Source: Streptomyces sp. CB02400
GTDB taxonomy: Bacteria > Actinomycetota > Actinomycetes > Streptomycetales > Streptomycetaceae
Direction: 5' to 3'
NCBI RefSeq assembly: GCF_001905725.1
Contig: NZ_LIWB01000005.1
Coordinates: forward strand, 434,001 to 498,000
Length of the DNA: 64,000 nucleotides
Part shown: piece after piece, positions 17,533 through 26,710 of the stretch
Layout of the letters: every line of letters starts with the position of its first letter
How positions within the stretch are numbered: position 1 is the stretch's first letter
Position numbers and translations under genes: made by a program
The notes under the pieces: model-generated
What the model was told of the DNA's origin: nothing
Databases searched by the model: none
Seen by the model: the letters and a program-made list of their open reading frames with translations, nothing else

Positions 17533-18417
17533 ATGGCACAGGCGTGGAGATGCTCGGGGCTGCGGTGGTCGGCGGACGGTCCCGTGCTGGCGTGGGAGGG
17601 CGGCCGGCGCTCCGCGCTGACCCGGGGGAAACGGGTGGCCTTCGGGGTCGGGGAAGGGGGAGTGCGGACATGCGTGGGGGCACGGGGGTACGCGTGTCCG
17701 CTCGGGGCGGCCGTTCCGGGGCGGAGCACGGGGGCGCGCTGCGAGGAGTGCGCCCGGCTGGACCGGGCGCACTCGGTGGCCGCCGACACCCTCGCGGACG
17801 ATCCGCGGCCCTACCGCGTGTACCTGGCGTGGTTCGGGCCGGGAATGACCAAGGTCGGGATCACCGCCGTACAGCGGGGGCCGGCGCGGCTGCTGGAGCA
17901 GGGGGCGGTCTGCTTCAGCTGGCTGGGGACCGGGCCGCTGATGGCGGCGCGGCGCACCGAGGAGCTGCTGCGCGCCGCGCTCCGCGTGCCCGACCGGATC
18001 CCCTACGCCGGCAAGCGGGCGGTGCGGGCGGTCCTCCCGGACGGGGAGGAGGAGCGGGCGGCCGAGATCGCCGGGTTGCACGCGCGGGCGGTCGCCCTGG
18101 ACGGATGGCCGGAGTCGCTCGCCCGTGAGCCGTTCCGGCCGGTCGATCACGTCGGGGTGTTCGGGCTGTCGGGGGCGCCGGCCGCCGTGGGGGAGGTGAG
18201 CGAGCTGGTCGCCGGGGGCGCGGTGAGCGGGGAACTGGTGGCCGCCGCCGGTCCCGATCTGCACCTGGCGACGGGGGCGGGGACGGGGAAGGGCGTCGTG
18301 GTGCTGGACACCCGGCTGCTGACCGGGTGGGATCTGTTCCCGGCCCGGGGACGTGAGTTCGCGGTGCCGGTCAGAGCGGTCAGGGACCGGGCGGCGGCGC
18401 AGGACGGGCTGTTCTGA
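17533..18417 (+). CDS. DUF2797 family protein
   Basis: A 294-residue protein. The N-terminal part has four cysteines (about C47, C55, C70, C73) that probably bind zinc, followed by the conserved block RVYLAWFGPGMTKVGITAVQR and LLEQGAVCFSWLG. The KVGIT...R arrangement is reminiscent of GIY-YIG nuclease folds, though I would not claim activity. ATG at 17533 has no clear ribosome-binding site and starts 41 bp after the previous stop. DUF2797 is of unknown function. Confidence 0.75.
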   Translation: MAQAWRCSGLRWSADGPVLAWEGGRRSALTRGKRVAFGVGEGGVRTCVGARGYACPLGAAVPGRSTGARCEECARLDRAHSVAADTLADDPRPYRVYLAWFGPGMTKVGITAVQRGPARLLEQGAVCFSWLGTGPLMAARRTEELLRAALRVPDRIPYAGKRAVRAVLPDGEEERAAEIAGLHARAVALDGWPESLAREPFRPVDHVGVFGLSGAPAAVGEVSELVAGGAVSGELVAAAGPDLHLATGAGTGKGVVVLDTRLLTGWDLFPARGREFAVPVRAVRDRAAAQDGLF

Positions 18418-18628
18418 TCCGGGAGCCGACACCCCCTGGACTCTGTTGGCGAATCCGCCGGACGGCCGCCGGGCACCCGCCTCGGCACCAGGACGGGACC
18501 CCCCTCCCCGCCAAGCACCGCATAAGCGGCGTCACACCGGAGAAGCACCCCCCTCACCGAACGGCGGCGGGACGCGCCGACAGCATGCCTCTGGACCCCG
18601 ACCGCGGTCGCGGGTGATCGTGGGCGGC

Positions 18629-19531
18629 ATGAGCGCCCACCCCGACACCCGTACCGAAGCCGACGACGTACGGCGCTTCTGGAAGGGGCTCGGGCTGCCC
18701 GGGCTCGTCGACGTGCACACGCACTTCATGCCGGAGCGGGTGCTGCGCAAGGTGTGGGCCTACTTCGACGCGCTCGGGCCGCTGACCGGCGGCGTCGAGT
18801 GGCCGATCACCTACCGGGAGGAGGAGGCCGCACGGGCCGCGCTGCTGCGGGAGTTCGGCGTGCGGGCCTTCACCGCCATGCTCTACCCGCACAAGCCGGG
18901 CATGGCGCGCTGGCTGAACGGCTGGGCGGCCGACTTCGCCGCCCGCACCCCCGACTGCCTGCACACCTCCACCCTTTTCCCCGAACCCGGAGTCGTGGAC
19001 CACGTCCGGGACGCCGTCGACGCCGGCGCGCGGGTCTTCAAGGCACATGTGCAGGTGGGCGCGTACGACCCGGCCGACGAGATGCTCGACGGCGCCTGGG
19101 GGCTGCTCGCCGAGGCGGGCGTGCCGGTGGTGATCCACTGCGGGTCCGGGCCGGCGCCCGGCAAGCACACCGGGCCCGAGCCGATCGCCCGGGTCCTGGC
19201 CCGGCACCCCCGGCTGCGGCTGATCGTGGCGCACCTGGGGATGCCCGAGTACGAGGACTTCCTGGACCTCGCCGAGCGGTACGGGGAGGTGCGGCTGGAC
19301 ACCACGATGGCGTTCACCGACTTCAGCGAGCGCCTGGCGCCGTTCCCCCGGCGGGCCCTGCCCCGGCTGGCCGCCCTCGGCGACCGGATCCTGCTCGGCT
19401 CGGACTTCCCCAACATCCCGTACCCCTACCTCCACCAGCTCCACGCGCTGGAGCGGCTGGACCTCGGGGACGCCTGGCTGCGGGCGGTGTGCCACGACAA
19501 CGCGGCCCGGCTCTTCGGCCTGCCCGGCTGA
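18629..19531 (+). CDS. Amidohydrolase_2 family metal-dependent hydrolase
   Basis: A 300-residue TIM-barrel hydrolase. Metal ligands are seen in order: DVHTHF (H30, H32), VIHCGSG near residue 169, IVAHLGMPEY near 200 and LLGSDFP near 256. This matches the ACMSD/4-oxalomesaconate-hydratase-like amidohydrolase_2 family, which includes decarboxylases and hydrolases of ring-cleavage products. ATG at 18629 (MSAHPDT) is chosen over in-frame GTGs just upstream; no site is strong. It stands alone between the DUF2797 gene and a two-component operon. Substrate unknown. Confidence 0.85.
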   Translation: MSAHPDTRTEADDVRRFWKGLGLPGLVDVHTHFMPERVLRKVWAYFDALGPLTGGVEWPITYREEEAARAALLREFGVRAFTAMLYPHKPGMARWLNGWAADFAARTPDCLHTSTLFPEPGVVDHVRDAVDAGARVFKAHVQVGAYDPADEMLDGAWGLLAEAGVPVVIHCGSGPAPGKHTGPEPIARVLARHPRLRLIVAHLGMPEYEDFLDLAERYGEVRLDTTMAFTDFSERLAPFPRRALPRLAALGDRILLGSDFPNIPYPYLHQLHALERLDLGDAWLRAVCHDNAARLFGLPG

Positions 19532-19633
19532 GCGGGGCCGCCCCGCCCGGGCTGGGAACAGCTTGTGAGTTTCTCAGGTAAAACACAGGTTCCCGAAAGG
19601 GTGTTCTCAGAGGCCCCGGACATCGTGTACGCC

Positions 19634-20374
19634 ATGACCACGATCTCGCCCCAGGGGCGCACCGAACTGCTGAGGCCGGACGGGAGCCCCGTCCGCGTGC
19701 TTGTGGTGGACGACGAGCAGTCGATCACCGAGCTGCTGTCCATGGCCCTGCGGTACGAAGGCTGGCAGATCCGCAGCGCGGGGGACGGCCAGGGGGCCCT
19801 CCGCACCGCACGCGAGTTCCGGCCCGACGCCGTCGTCCTGGACATGATGCTGCCGGACATGGACGGCCTGGCCATCCTCGGCCGGCTGCGCCGCGAGCTG
19901 CCGGACGTGCCCGTACTGTTCCTCACCGCCAAGGACGCCGTCGAGGACCGTATCGCCGGACTGACCGCCGGCGGTGACGACTACGTCACCAAGCCGTTCA
20001 GCCTGGAGGAGGTCGTCGCCCGGCTGCGCGGACTGATCCGCCGCTCCGGCGCGGCCGACCGCCGCTCCGAGTCGATGCTCGTCGTCGGCGACCTCACCCT
20101 CGACGAGGACAGTCACGAGGTCACCCGCGGCGGCGACAACATCCACCTCACCGCCACCGAGTTCGAGCTGCTGCGCTTCCTCATGCGCAATCCGCGGCGC
20201 GTGCTCAGCAAGGCCCAGATCCTCGACCGGGTCTGGTCGTACGACTTCGGCGGGCAGGCGAACGTCGTCGAGCTGTACATCTCGTACCTGCGCAGGAAGA
20301 TCGACGCGGGCCGGGAGCCGATGATCCACACCCGGCGCGGTGCCGGCTACATGATCAAGCCCGCGGTCTCGTGA
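19634..20374 (+). CDS. OmpR-family response regulator
   Basis: A 246-residue response regulator. Receiver domain with the acidic pair VVDDE (about 27-31), phosphoacceptor Asp near 70 in VVLDMMLPDMDG, and TKPF Lys near 119. C-terminal winged helix with LTATEFELLRFLMRNPRRVL and RRGAGYMI. ATG at 19634 is used; a GTG at 19565 would add a non-conserved 23 residues. Its stop overlaps the GTG of the kinase gene by 4 bp (GTGA), so the two are translationally coupled. It likely controls the two glycosyltransferase genes that follow. Confidence 0.88.
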   Translation: MTTISPQGRTELLRPDGSPVRVLVVDDEQSITELLSMALRYEGWQIRSAGDGQGALRTAREFRPDAVVLDMMLPDMDGLAILGRLRRELPDVPVLFLTAKDAVEDRIAGLTAGGDDYVTKPFSLEEVVARLRGLIRRSGAADRRSESMLVVGDLTLDEDSHEVTRGGDNIHLTATEFELLRFLMRNPRRVLSKAQILDRVWSYDFGGQANVVELYISYLRRKIDAGREPMIHTRRGAGYMIKPAVS

Positions 20375-21942
20375 GCGGACGGCGACGGCCGCGTCCGCAG
20401 CGGCGGGCGCGCACCCCGCGCACACTGCGGACGCGGCTCGTCGTCGCGTCCGTGGTGCTGATCGCGGTGGTGTGCGCGGTGATCGGTACGGTGACCACGC
20501 TGGCGCTGCGGTCACATCTTTACGAGCAGCTCGACGATCAGGTGAGTGAGGTCGCCGATCGCGCGGTGGGCGGTCCCGAGAAGGACGGACCGCCGCCTCA
20601 GCTCCTGAGGGGCGAGAACCCTCTCGACTTCGTCACCATGGGCCCGCAGCGCATCGGCACCATCGGCGTCACCATCGAGGAAGGCCGGGTAACCGACGGG
20701 ATCGTCAGCAAGCGCAAGACGCAGGACGGCGTCCCGACGTCCGAGGCGACGCAGCTCACCGCGGCCCAGCTCGCGGCCGTCGCCACCGCCCCGCGCGACG
20801 ACCACCAGCACACCGTGTACATACCGGGCCTGGGCGAGTACCGGGTGCAGTACGAGATCGGCCGGAAAGGCGAGTTCTACGTAGCGCTGCCGACCGACGA
20901 CACCAACGACACGATCGACACCCTCATCCTGGTCGAGGTCAGCGTCACCGGCGCCGGACTGGTCGCCGCCGGGATCGCCGGGTACGTACTGGTCGGCGTC
21001 GCCACCCGTCCCCTCCGCAAGGTCGCCGCCACCGCCACCCGGGTCTCCGAACTCCCCCTCCACACCGGCGAGGTGAACCTCGAGGAGCGCGTCCCCGAGT
21101 CCGAGTGCGATCCGCACAGCGAGGTCGGCCGGGTCGGTGCCGCGCTGAACCGGATGCTCGACCACGTCCACGGAGCGCTGCACGCCCGCCAGGAGAGCGA
21201 GACCCGGGTACGGCAGTTCGTCGCGGACGCCAGCCACGAGCTGCGTACGCCCCTGGCCTCCATCCGGGGGTACGCCGAACTCACCCGGCGCGGCCGGGAG
21301 CAGGTCGGCCCCGACACCCGGCACGCGCTCGGACGGATCGAGTCCGAGGCGGGCCGGATGACCCTGCTCGTCGAGGACCTGCTGCTGCTCGCCCGCCTGG
21401 ACGCGGGCCGGCCCCTCCAGTTCGAGGAGACCGACCTCGTACCGCTCGTCGTGGACACCGTCAGCGACGCCCGGGCCGCCGGCCAGGAACACGTGTGGCG
21501 GCTCGAACTGCCCGACGAGCCCGCGCCGGTGTGCGCCGACGCCGCCCGGCTCCAGCAGGTGCTCGTCAACCTGCTGGGCAACGCCCGCAACCACACCCCG
21601 CCGGGCACCACCGTCACCGCGCGGGTGCGCCGCAACGGCCCCTGGCTCTGCGTGGACGTGGTCGACGACGGGCCGGGCATTCCGCCCGCGCTGCTCCCGC
21701 GCATCTTCGAGCGGTTCGCGCGCGGCGACTCGGCGCGCACCCGTGCCACCGGTTCGACCGGTCTGGGCCTGGCCATCGTGCAGGCCGTGGCGACCGCGCA
21801 CGGCGGTGCCGTGACCGTCGACAGCGTGCCGGGACACACCGCGTTCACGCTCCATCTCCCCGCCGTCGAAGCGCAGTCGGCGTCCGAGCCGTACTCACAG
21901 CCACGGCACAGCGTCACCACACGGGCACGACAGGGCGTTTGA
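20371..21942 (+). CDS. Sensor histidine kinase paired with the upstream regulator
   Basis: A 523-residue membrane kinase. Two helices (about 27-50 and 188-212) enclose an extracytoplasmic sensor of about 140 residues. HAMP-like segment follows, then HisKA with SHELRTPLASIRGY (His near 289), and HATPase_c with NLLGNARNHT, DDGPGIP and GSTGLGLAI. All catalytic motifs are intact. GTG overlaps the response regulator stop. The C-terminal tail is about 30 residues. It closely resembles TrcS/MprB-type kinases of actinobacteria. Stimulus unknown. Confidence 0.88.
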   Translation: MSGRRRPRPQRRARTPRTLRTRLVVASVVLIAVVCAVIGTVTTLALRSHLYEQLDDQVSEVADRAVGGPEKDGPPPQLLRGENPLDFVTMGPQRIGTIGVTIEEGRVTDGIVSKRKTQDGVPTSEATQLTAAQLAAVATAPRDDHQHTVYIPGLGEYRVQYEIGRKGEFYVALPTDDTNDTIDTLILVEVSVTGAGLVAAGIAGYVLVGVATRPLRKVAATATRVSELPLHTGEVNLEERVPESECDPHSEVGRVGAALNRMLDHVHGALHARQESETRVRQFVADASHELRTPLASIRGYAELTRRGREQVGPDTRHALGRIESEAGRMTLLVEDLLLLARLDAGRPLQFEETDLVPLVVDTVSDARAAGQEHVWRLELPDEPAPVCADAARLQQVLVNLLGNARNHTPPGTTVTARVRRNGPWLCVDVVDDGPGIPPALLPRIFERFARGDSARTRATGSTGLGLAIVQAVATAHGGAVTVDSVPGHTAFTLHLPAVEAQSASEPYSQPRHSVTTRARQGV

Positions 21943-21956
21943 GCAGAGTCGGTTCC

Positions 21957-23357
21957 ATGCGAACCGATTCTTCTCCCGGCACCCTGCCGGCGCGGGAGCA
22001 CCTCCCGGCCGCCGGAGCGGGTACGCCGGTCCTGGACGTAGTGATCCCCGTCTACAACGAGGAGAAGGACCTCAAGCCGTGCGTCCGCAGACTGCACGAG
22101 CACCTGACCCGCACCTTCCCCTACGCCTTCCGCATCACGATCGCCGACAACGCCTCCACGGACAGCACCCCGCACGTGGCCGGCCGGCTGGCGGAGCGGC
22201 TCCCTCAGGTGCGGTCGGTGCGCCTGGAGCAGAAGGGGCGCGGCCGGGCGCTGCGGACCGTCTGGTCCGCCTCGGACGCCCCCGTCCTCGCCTACATGGA
22301 CGTGGACCTGTCCACCGACCTCAACGCGCTGCTGCCGCTGGTCGCCCCGCTGATCTCCGGCCACTCCGACCTCGCCATCGGTTCCCGGCTGAGCCGCAGC
22401 TCCCGCGTCGTGCGGGGCGCCAAGCGGGAGTTCATCAGCCGTTCGTACAACCTGATCCTGCGCGGCTCGCTCCAGGCCCGCTTCTCCGACGCGCAGTGCG
22501 GGTTCAAGGCGATCCGCCGTGACGTGGCGCAGGTGCTGCTGCCGCTGGTGGAGGACAGCGGCTGGTTCTTCGACACCGAGCTGCTGGTCCTCTCCGAACG
22601 AGCGGGGCTGCGCATCCACGAGGTGCCGGTCGACTGGGTCGACGACCCCGACTCCACCGTGCACATCGTGAAGACGGCGACCGACGACCTCAAGGGCGTC
22701 TGGCGGGTCGGCAGGGCCCTGGCCACCGGCTCGCTGCCGCTGGACCGGCTCGCCCGCCCCTTCGGCGACGACCCGCGCGACCGCACCATCCAGGACGTAC
22801 CGCAGGGACTGGCCCGCCAGCTCGTCGGCTTCTGTGTCGTCGGCGTCCTGTCCACCCTCTTCTACCTGCTGCTCTACAGCGGCTTCCGGACCTTCACCGG
22901 CTCCCAGGTCGCCAACGGGCTCGCCCTGCTGGTCTCGGCGGTCGCCAACACCGCCGCCAACCGGCGGCTCACCTTCGGCGTGCGGGGACGCGGCGGGGCC
23001 GTACGGCACCAGGCGCAGGGGCTCGTCGTCTTCGGCATCGGTCTCGTCCTGACCAGCGGCTCGCTCGCCGCGCTCAACACCGCGACCAGCGACCCCGCCC
23101 ACTCCACCGAGCTGGCGGTCCTCGTCGCGGCCAACCTCGCGGCGACCGTGCTGCGGTTCCTGCTCTTCCGGGCGTGGGTGTTCCCGGACCGCGGCCGGTC
23201 CCACGAGACCCCCGCCGAGCCCGCCTGGCAGGACGCCCCCGCCGAGCCCGCCTGGCAGGACGCGACCCTGCCGCTCCAGCCGGTCCGCTCGCCGCTCCCC
23301 ACCCGTCCGTCCCGCCCTTCCCGCCCTTCCGACCTCGACCCGAGGGACTTCCGATGA
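21957..23357 (+). CDS. GT2 glycosyltransferase fused to GtrA-like membrane domain
   Basis: A 466-residue fusion. Residues about 20-265 form a family 2 transferase of the dolichyl-phosphate-mannose synthase type (VVIPVYNEEKDL, DNASTDST, AYMDVDLSTDL, GSRLSR, QCGFKAIRR), which would load a sugar on polyprenyl phosphate. Residues about 285-415 are a four-helix GtrA domain (QLVGFCVVGVLSTLFYLL) thought to flip such lipids. The tail contains PAEPAWQDA twice in tandem. It starts 14 bp after the kinase stop and its stop overlaps the next gene (ATGA). Together with the next gene this forms a synthesis-flip-transfer chain at the membrane. Confidence 0.85.
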   Translation: MRTDSSPGTLPAREHLPAAGAGTPVLDVVIPVYNEEKDLKPCVRRLHEHLTRTFPYAFRITIADNASTDSTPHVAGRLAERLPQVRSVRLEQKGRGRALRTVWSASDAPVLAYMDVDLSTDLNALLPLVAPLISGHSDLAIGSRLSRSSRVVRGAKREFISRSYNLILRGSLQARFSDAQCGFKAIRRDVAQVLLPLVEDSGWFFDTELLVLSERAGLRIHEVPVDWVDDPDSTVHIVKTATDDLKGVWRVGRALATGSLPLDRLARPFGDDPRDRTIQDVPQGLARQLVGFCVVGVLSTLFYLLLYSGFRTFTGSQVANGLALLVSAVANTAANRRLTFGVRGRGGAVRHQAQGLVVFGIGLVLTSGSLAALNTATSDPAHSTELAVLVAANLAATVLRFLLFRAWVFPDRGRSHETPAEPAWQDAPAEPAWQDATLPLQPVRSPLPTRPSRPSRPSDLDPRDFR

Positions 23358-25549
23358 CCACGCAGCACGACCAGACGAGTCCCCCGGCGGACCCCGCCGC
23401 CTGGGGACCCCCGCCCCCGCCCCCGGGGGCGGCCCGCCACGCCGCCCCCGGGCCGGGCGAACCCCGCGGGCCCCTCGCCCGCAGAGCGTGGCGCGGCCGG
23501 CCCGAGGACCCCCGCTGGGTGCGTCCCGCCTTCCTCGGCCTGCTGCTGGTGACCGGGCTGCTCTACCTCTACGACCTGAGCGCCTCCGGGTACGCCAACT
23601 CCTTCTACTCGGCGGCCGTGCAGGCGGGCAGCGAGTCCTGGAAGGCGTTCTTCTTCGGCTCGCTGGACGCGGCGAACGCCATCACCGTGGACAAGCCCCC
23701 GGCCTCGCTGTGGCCGATGGAGCTCTCGGTGCGGGTCTTCGGCCTGAACTCCTGGGCGATCCTCGTTCCCGAGGTGCTCATGGGCGTCGGCACGGTCGCC
23801 GTCGTGTACGCGGCCGTACGCCGCCGCTTCGGCCCGGCGGCCGGTCTGATCGCGGGCGCGGTCCTCGCGCTCACCCCGGTCGCGGCGCTGATGTTCCGGT
23901 TCAACAACCCGGACGCGATGCTGGCGCTGCTGATGTCCGTCGCCTGCTACCTCGTCGTCCGCGCCCTGGAGGACGGCCGTACGAAGTGGCTGGTGTGGGC
24001 CGGGGCCGCGATCGGCTTCGCGTTCCTCGCCAAGACCCTCCAGGCCTTCCTGATCCTCCCGGCCCTCGCGCTGGTCTACGGCGTCTGCGCGCCCGTGCGG
24101 CTGAAGAAGCGGCTGGGGCAACTGGCCCTGTCGGCCCTCGCGCTGGTCGTCTCCGGCGGCTGGTGGGTGGCGGTCGTCGAGCTGTGGCCGGCGTCGTCGC
24201 GGCCGTATGTGGGCGGCTCGCAGAACAACAGCTTCCTGGAGCTGACCTTCGGCTACAACGGTCTCGGCCGGCTCAACGGCGAGGAGACCGGCAGCGTCGG
24301 CGGCGGCGGTGGCGGCGCGGGCGGCGGCGGACAGTGGGGCGAGACCGGCTGGGACCGGATGTTCAACTCCGAGATCGGCGGCCAGATCTCCTGGCTGCTG
24401 CCCGCCGCGCTGATCCTGCTCGTCGCCGGCCTGGTCCTCACCCGGAAGGCCGTACGGACCGACCTCGCCCGCGCCTCGTTCCTGGTGTGGGGCGGCTCGC
24501 TGCTGATGACGATGGTGGTCTTCAGCTACATGGCCGGCATCTTCCACCAGTACTACACGGTGGCCCTCGCTCCGTACCTCGCGGCCGTGGTCGGCATGGG
24601 CGCGGCGGCCCTGTGGGAGAAGCGGCGGGCGCTGTGGGCGTCGCTCGCCCTGGCGGCGGCCGTCACGGCCACGGCGGCCTGGGGGTACGTGCTGCTCAAC
24701 CGCACGCCCGACTATCTGCCGTGGCTGAAGTGGCTGGTCCTGGTCGGCGGGCTGGTCGCGGCCCTCGGGCTGGTCTTCGCGGGCAAGGTGGGGCGGCAGG
24801 TGGCGCTCGCGGCGGCGGGGCTGGGCCTGGTGGCCGCGCTGGCCGGCCCGACGGCGTACACGCTGAGCACCGTGCAGGAGGGACACACCGGTTCGATCGT
24901 CACCGCCGGTCCGGCCGGGGCGAGCATGGGCGGCGGTCCCGGCGGAGGCGGTGGCGGGGGTGGCGGCTTCCCCGGCGGGGGCGGACCCGGTGGGCAGAAC
25001 CAGCAGGGCGGCCAGGGCCAGGGCCAGACCCCGCCCGGCACGGGCGGCAACGGCACCGGCGGCTTTCCCGGCGGCGGACCCATGGGCCAGAACGGCCAGA
25101 ACGGCCAGGGCGCCCCGCAGAGCGGCACCGGCAACGGCGCCGAGGGCCGCATGGGTGGCGGCGGCGGAATGGGCGGCCTGCTCGGCGGCGCGGACGTCGA
25201 CTCCGAGGCGAAGGCGCTGCTGGAGGCCGACGCCGGCGACTACACCTGGGTCGCCGCGGCCATCGGCGCCCAGAACGCCGCGAGCTACCAGCTCTCCACC
25301 GGTGAACCCGTGATGGCGATCGGCGGCTTCAACGGCACCGACCCGTCCCCGACGCTCGACCGGTTCAAGAAGTACGTGGCGGACGGGAAGATCCACTACT
25401 TCGTCGCCGGCGGCGGCATGGGTGGCGGAATGGGCGGCGACTCCGGCAGCTCCTCGCAGATCTCCACCTGGGTGCAGGAGAACTTCAAGGAGGTGACGGC
25501 CGGCTCGGCCACCTTCTACGACCTCACGCAGAAGACGACCGACGACTGA
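23354..25549 (+). CDS. GT39-family polyprenyl-sugar glycosyltransferase
   Basis: A 731-residue integral membrane transferase of the ArnT/PMT type, using lipid-linked sugars at the outer face. About 11-13 helices lie between residues 50 and 500. A DKPP motif (near 113) and FNNPDAMLAL (near 185) lie in loops typical of this family. A Gly/Gln/Asn-rich low-complexity loop (about 520-610) precedes an exported C-terminal domain (IHYFVAGGGMGGG, STWVQENFKEV). ATG overlaps the stop of the GT2-GtrA gene. The acceptor (wall polymer, protein or lipid) cannot be told; the coupled two-component genes suggest that it is made in response to an envelope signal. Confidence 0.85.
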   Translation: MTTQHDQTSPPADPAAWGPPPPPPGAARHAAPGPGEPRGPLARRAWRGRPEDPRWVRPAFLGLLLVTGLLYLYDLSASGYANSFYSAAVQAGSESWKAFFFGSLDAANAITVDKPPASLWPMELSVRVFGLNSWAILVPEVLMGVGTVAVVYAAVRRRFGPAAGLIAGAVLALTPVAALMFRFNNPDAMLALLMSVACYLVVRALEDGRTKWLVWAGAAIGFAFLAKTLQAFLILPALALVYGVCAPVRLKKRLGQLALSALALVVSGGWWVAVVELWPASSRPYVGGSQNNSFLELTFGYNGLGRLNGEETGSVGGGGGGAGGGGQWGETGWDRMFNSEIGGQISWLLPAALILLVAGLVLTRKAVRTDLARASFLVWGGSLLMTMVVFSYMAGIFHQYYTVALAPYLAAVVGMGAAALWEKRRALWASLALAAAVTATAAWGYVLLNRTPDYLPWLKWLVLVGGLVAALGLVFAGKVGRQVALAAAGLGLVAALAGPTAYTLSTVQEGHTGSIVTAGPAGASMGGGPGGGGGGGGGFPGGGGPGGQNQQGGQGQGQTPPGTGGNGTGGFPGGGPMGQNGQNGQGAPQSGTGNGAEGRMGGGGGMGGLLGGADVDSEAKALLEADAGDYTWVAAAIGAQNAASYQLSTGEPVMAIGGFNGTDPSPTLDRFKKYVADGKIHYFVAGGGMGGGMGGDSGSSSQISTWVQENFKEVTAGSATFYDLTQKTTDD

Positions 25550-25568
25550 CGGCCTCTCGATGAGGGAC

Positions 25569-25599
25569 GAGGGCGGTGACATCCCATGTCCCCGCCCTC
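25569..25599. terminator. Terminator between convergent genes
   Basis: An interrupted inverted repeat (GAGGGCGG...CCGCCCTC with inner GACAT/ATGTC) lies between the GT39 gene and the convergent PPOX gene. Confidence 0.6.
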
Positions 25600-25601
25600 A
25601 C

Positions 25602-26081
25602 CTACGTCCCCTGCTCCCCCTCGGCCAGCCGCGCCGGGAAACCCCCGGTCGCCACCGGGCCCCAGCGCTCCGGGGTGATCCGGATGATCGACTTGCCCTG
25701 CTTGACCATGGCGGCGCGGTACTCGTCCCAGTCCGGGTGCTCGCCGGCGATGTTCCGGTAGTACTCCACCAGCGGCTCCACGGACTCGGGCGAGTCCACC
25801 ACCTCGGCGGTGCCGTCGATCTGGACCCACGGCCCGTTCCACTCGTCGCTGAGGACGACCAGGCTCACCCGGCTGTCCCGCTTGGCGTTGCGGGTCTTGG
25901 CGCGCTCGGGGTACGTGGAGACCACGATCCGGCCCGAGTCGTCGACCCCGCAGGTCAGCGGCGAGCCCTGGGGACCGCCGTCGGCCCGCCGGGTCAGCAG
26001 GATCGCCCGGTGCCGGGGCCGTACGAAGTCCAGCAGCTCGTCGAGGGAGACACGGGTGTTCGTCGCGATGTTCGGTGCCAT
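25602..26081 (-). CDS. PPOX-class F420-dependent oxidoreductase-like protein
   Basis: A 159-residue split-barrel flavin/deazaflavin-binding protein (pyridoxamine 5'-phosphate oxidase-like, Rv1155 type). It has the typical opening FVRPRHRAILLTRRADGGPQ, then SPLTCGVDDSGRIVVST, RNAKRDSRVSLVV and the end SIIRITPERW. Full length for the family. ATG at 26081 has a weak ribosome-binding site. In Streptomyces such proteins often use F420 and act on a wide range of small molecules; the substrate here is unknown. Next gene upstream encodes a STAS protein on the same strand, 9 bp away, so they may share a transcript. Confidence 0.85.
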   Translation of the reverse strand: MAPNIATNTRVSLDELLDFVRPRHRAILLTRRADGGPQGSPLTCGVDDSGRIVVSTYPERAKTRNAKRDSRVSLVVLSDEWNGPWVQIDGTAEVVDSPESVEPLVEYYRNIAGEHPDWDEYRAAMVKQGKSIIRITPERWGPVATGGFPARLAEGEQGT

Positions 26082-26090
26082 GGCGTCAGA

Positions 26091-26495
26091 CTAGGCCGCC
26101 AGTGCCTCGGGGAGGTTGTCGTACACGGGGACGTCGCGGCGCAGGCCCGTCAGTTCGAGTACGCGGGCGGCCACACTGTCCGGGCGGGCCACCACGTACA
26201 CGAGGGTGCCGGGGCGCAGCAGCCGTCGTACGTCGTTGATGAGGCGGACGCCCTGGGAGTCCATGAAGCCGGTCGCGATGAGGTCGAGGACCAGGACCCG
26301 GGCACACCGGCCGTCGCCGGGACGGGCCCTGGCCATGATGGCGTCGAGGAGTCCCCCGGCGTTGGAGAAGTCGATCTCCGGGGGGAAGCGGAACAGCGCG
26401 TGCTCGGTCACGTCACGCGGTTCGGAGGGGTTCGGCAGGAAGGTCACGGTGCTCACCTGGCAGACATGCGTCGTCCGGGATTCCGGTAAGGCCAC
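26091..26495 (-). CDS. STAS-domain anti-sigma factor antagonist
   Basis: A 134-residue STAS protein of the SpoIIAA/BldG class, which binds an anti-sigma kinase. The phosphorylatable serine is in LDLIATGFMDSQGVRL (about residues 72-87), with the usual helical end. A 25-residue N-terminal extension precedes the domain. GTG at 26495 is the longest plausible start; GTG at 26456 (VSTVTFL) is an alternative. No anti-sigma kinase gene is adjacent, but two SigB-type sigma factors, the usual final targets of such partner-switch chains, lie at 32-34 kb. Confidence 0.8.
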   Translation of the reverse strand: MALPESRTTHVCQVSTVTFLPNPSEPRDVTEHALFRFPPEIDFSNAGGLLDAIMARARPGDGRCARVLVLDLIATGFMDSQGVRLINDVRRLLRPGTLVYVVARPDSVAARVLELTGLRRDVPVYDNLPEALAA

Positions 26496-26710
26496 TTCCT
26501 GACCCGTCCGCCCATTTCACCACGCCGGAGCGCACCGGTGGAAGCGGACCGGATGGGCGATCGGCCCGGACGTCCATACCCCAGGTCCGGGCGTCACCTC
26601 ATCGCAACCGAACAGATAGAGTTCTGTGCGTCCTGTGCTCGCAGTCGGGAATGTGCTGCGGAGCTCTCCTGCGCACGGCCGTGGTGCCGTGCATGCCGAA
26701 GAGGTTCGTG

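Noticed and set aside
20877-23204. 775-codon minus-strand ORF antisense to kinase and GT2 genes
   Set aside because: Shadow of two genes with complete functional motifs on the plus strand.
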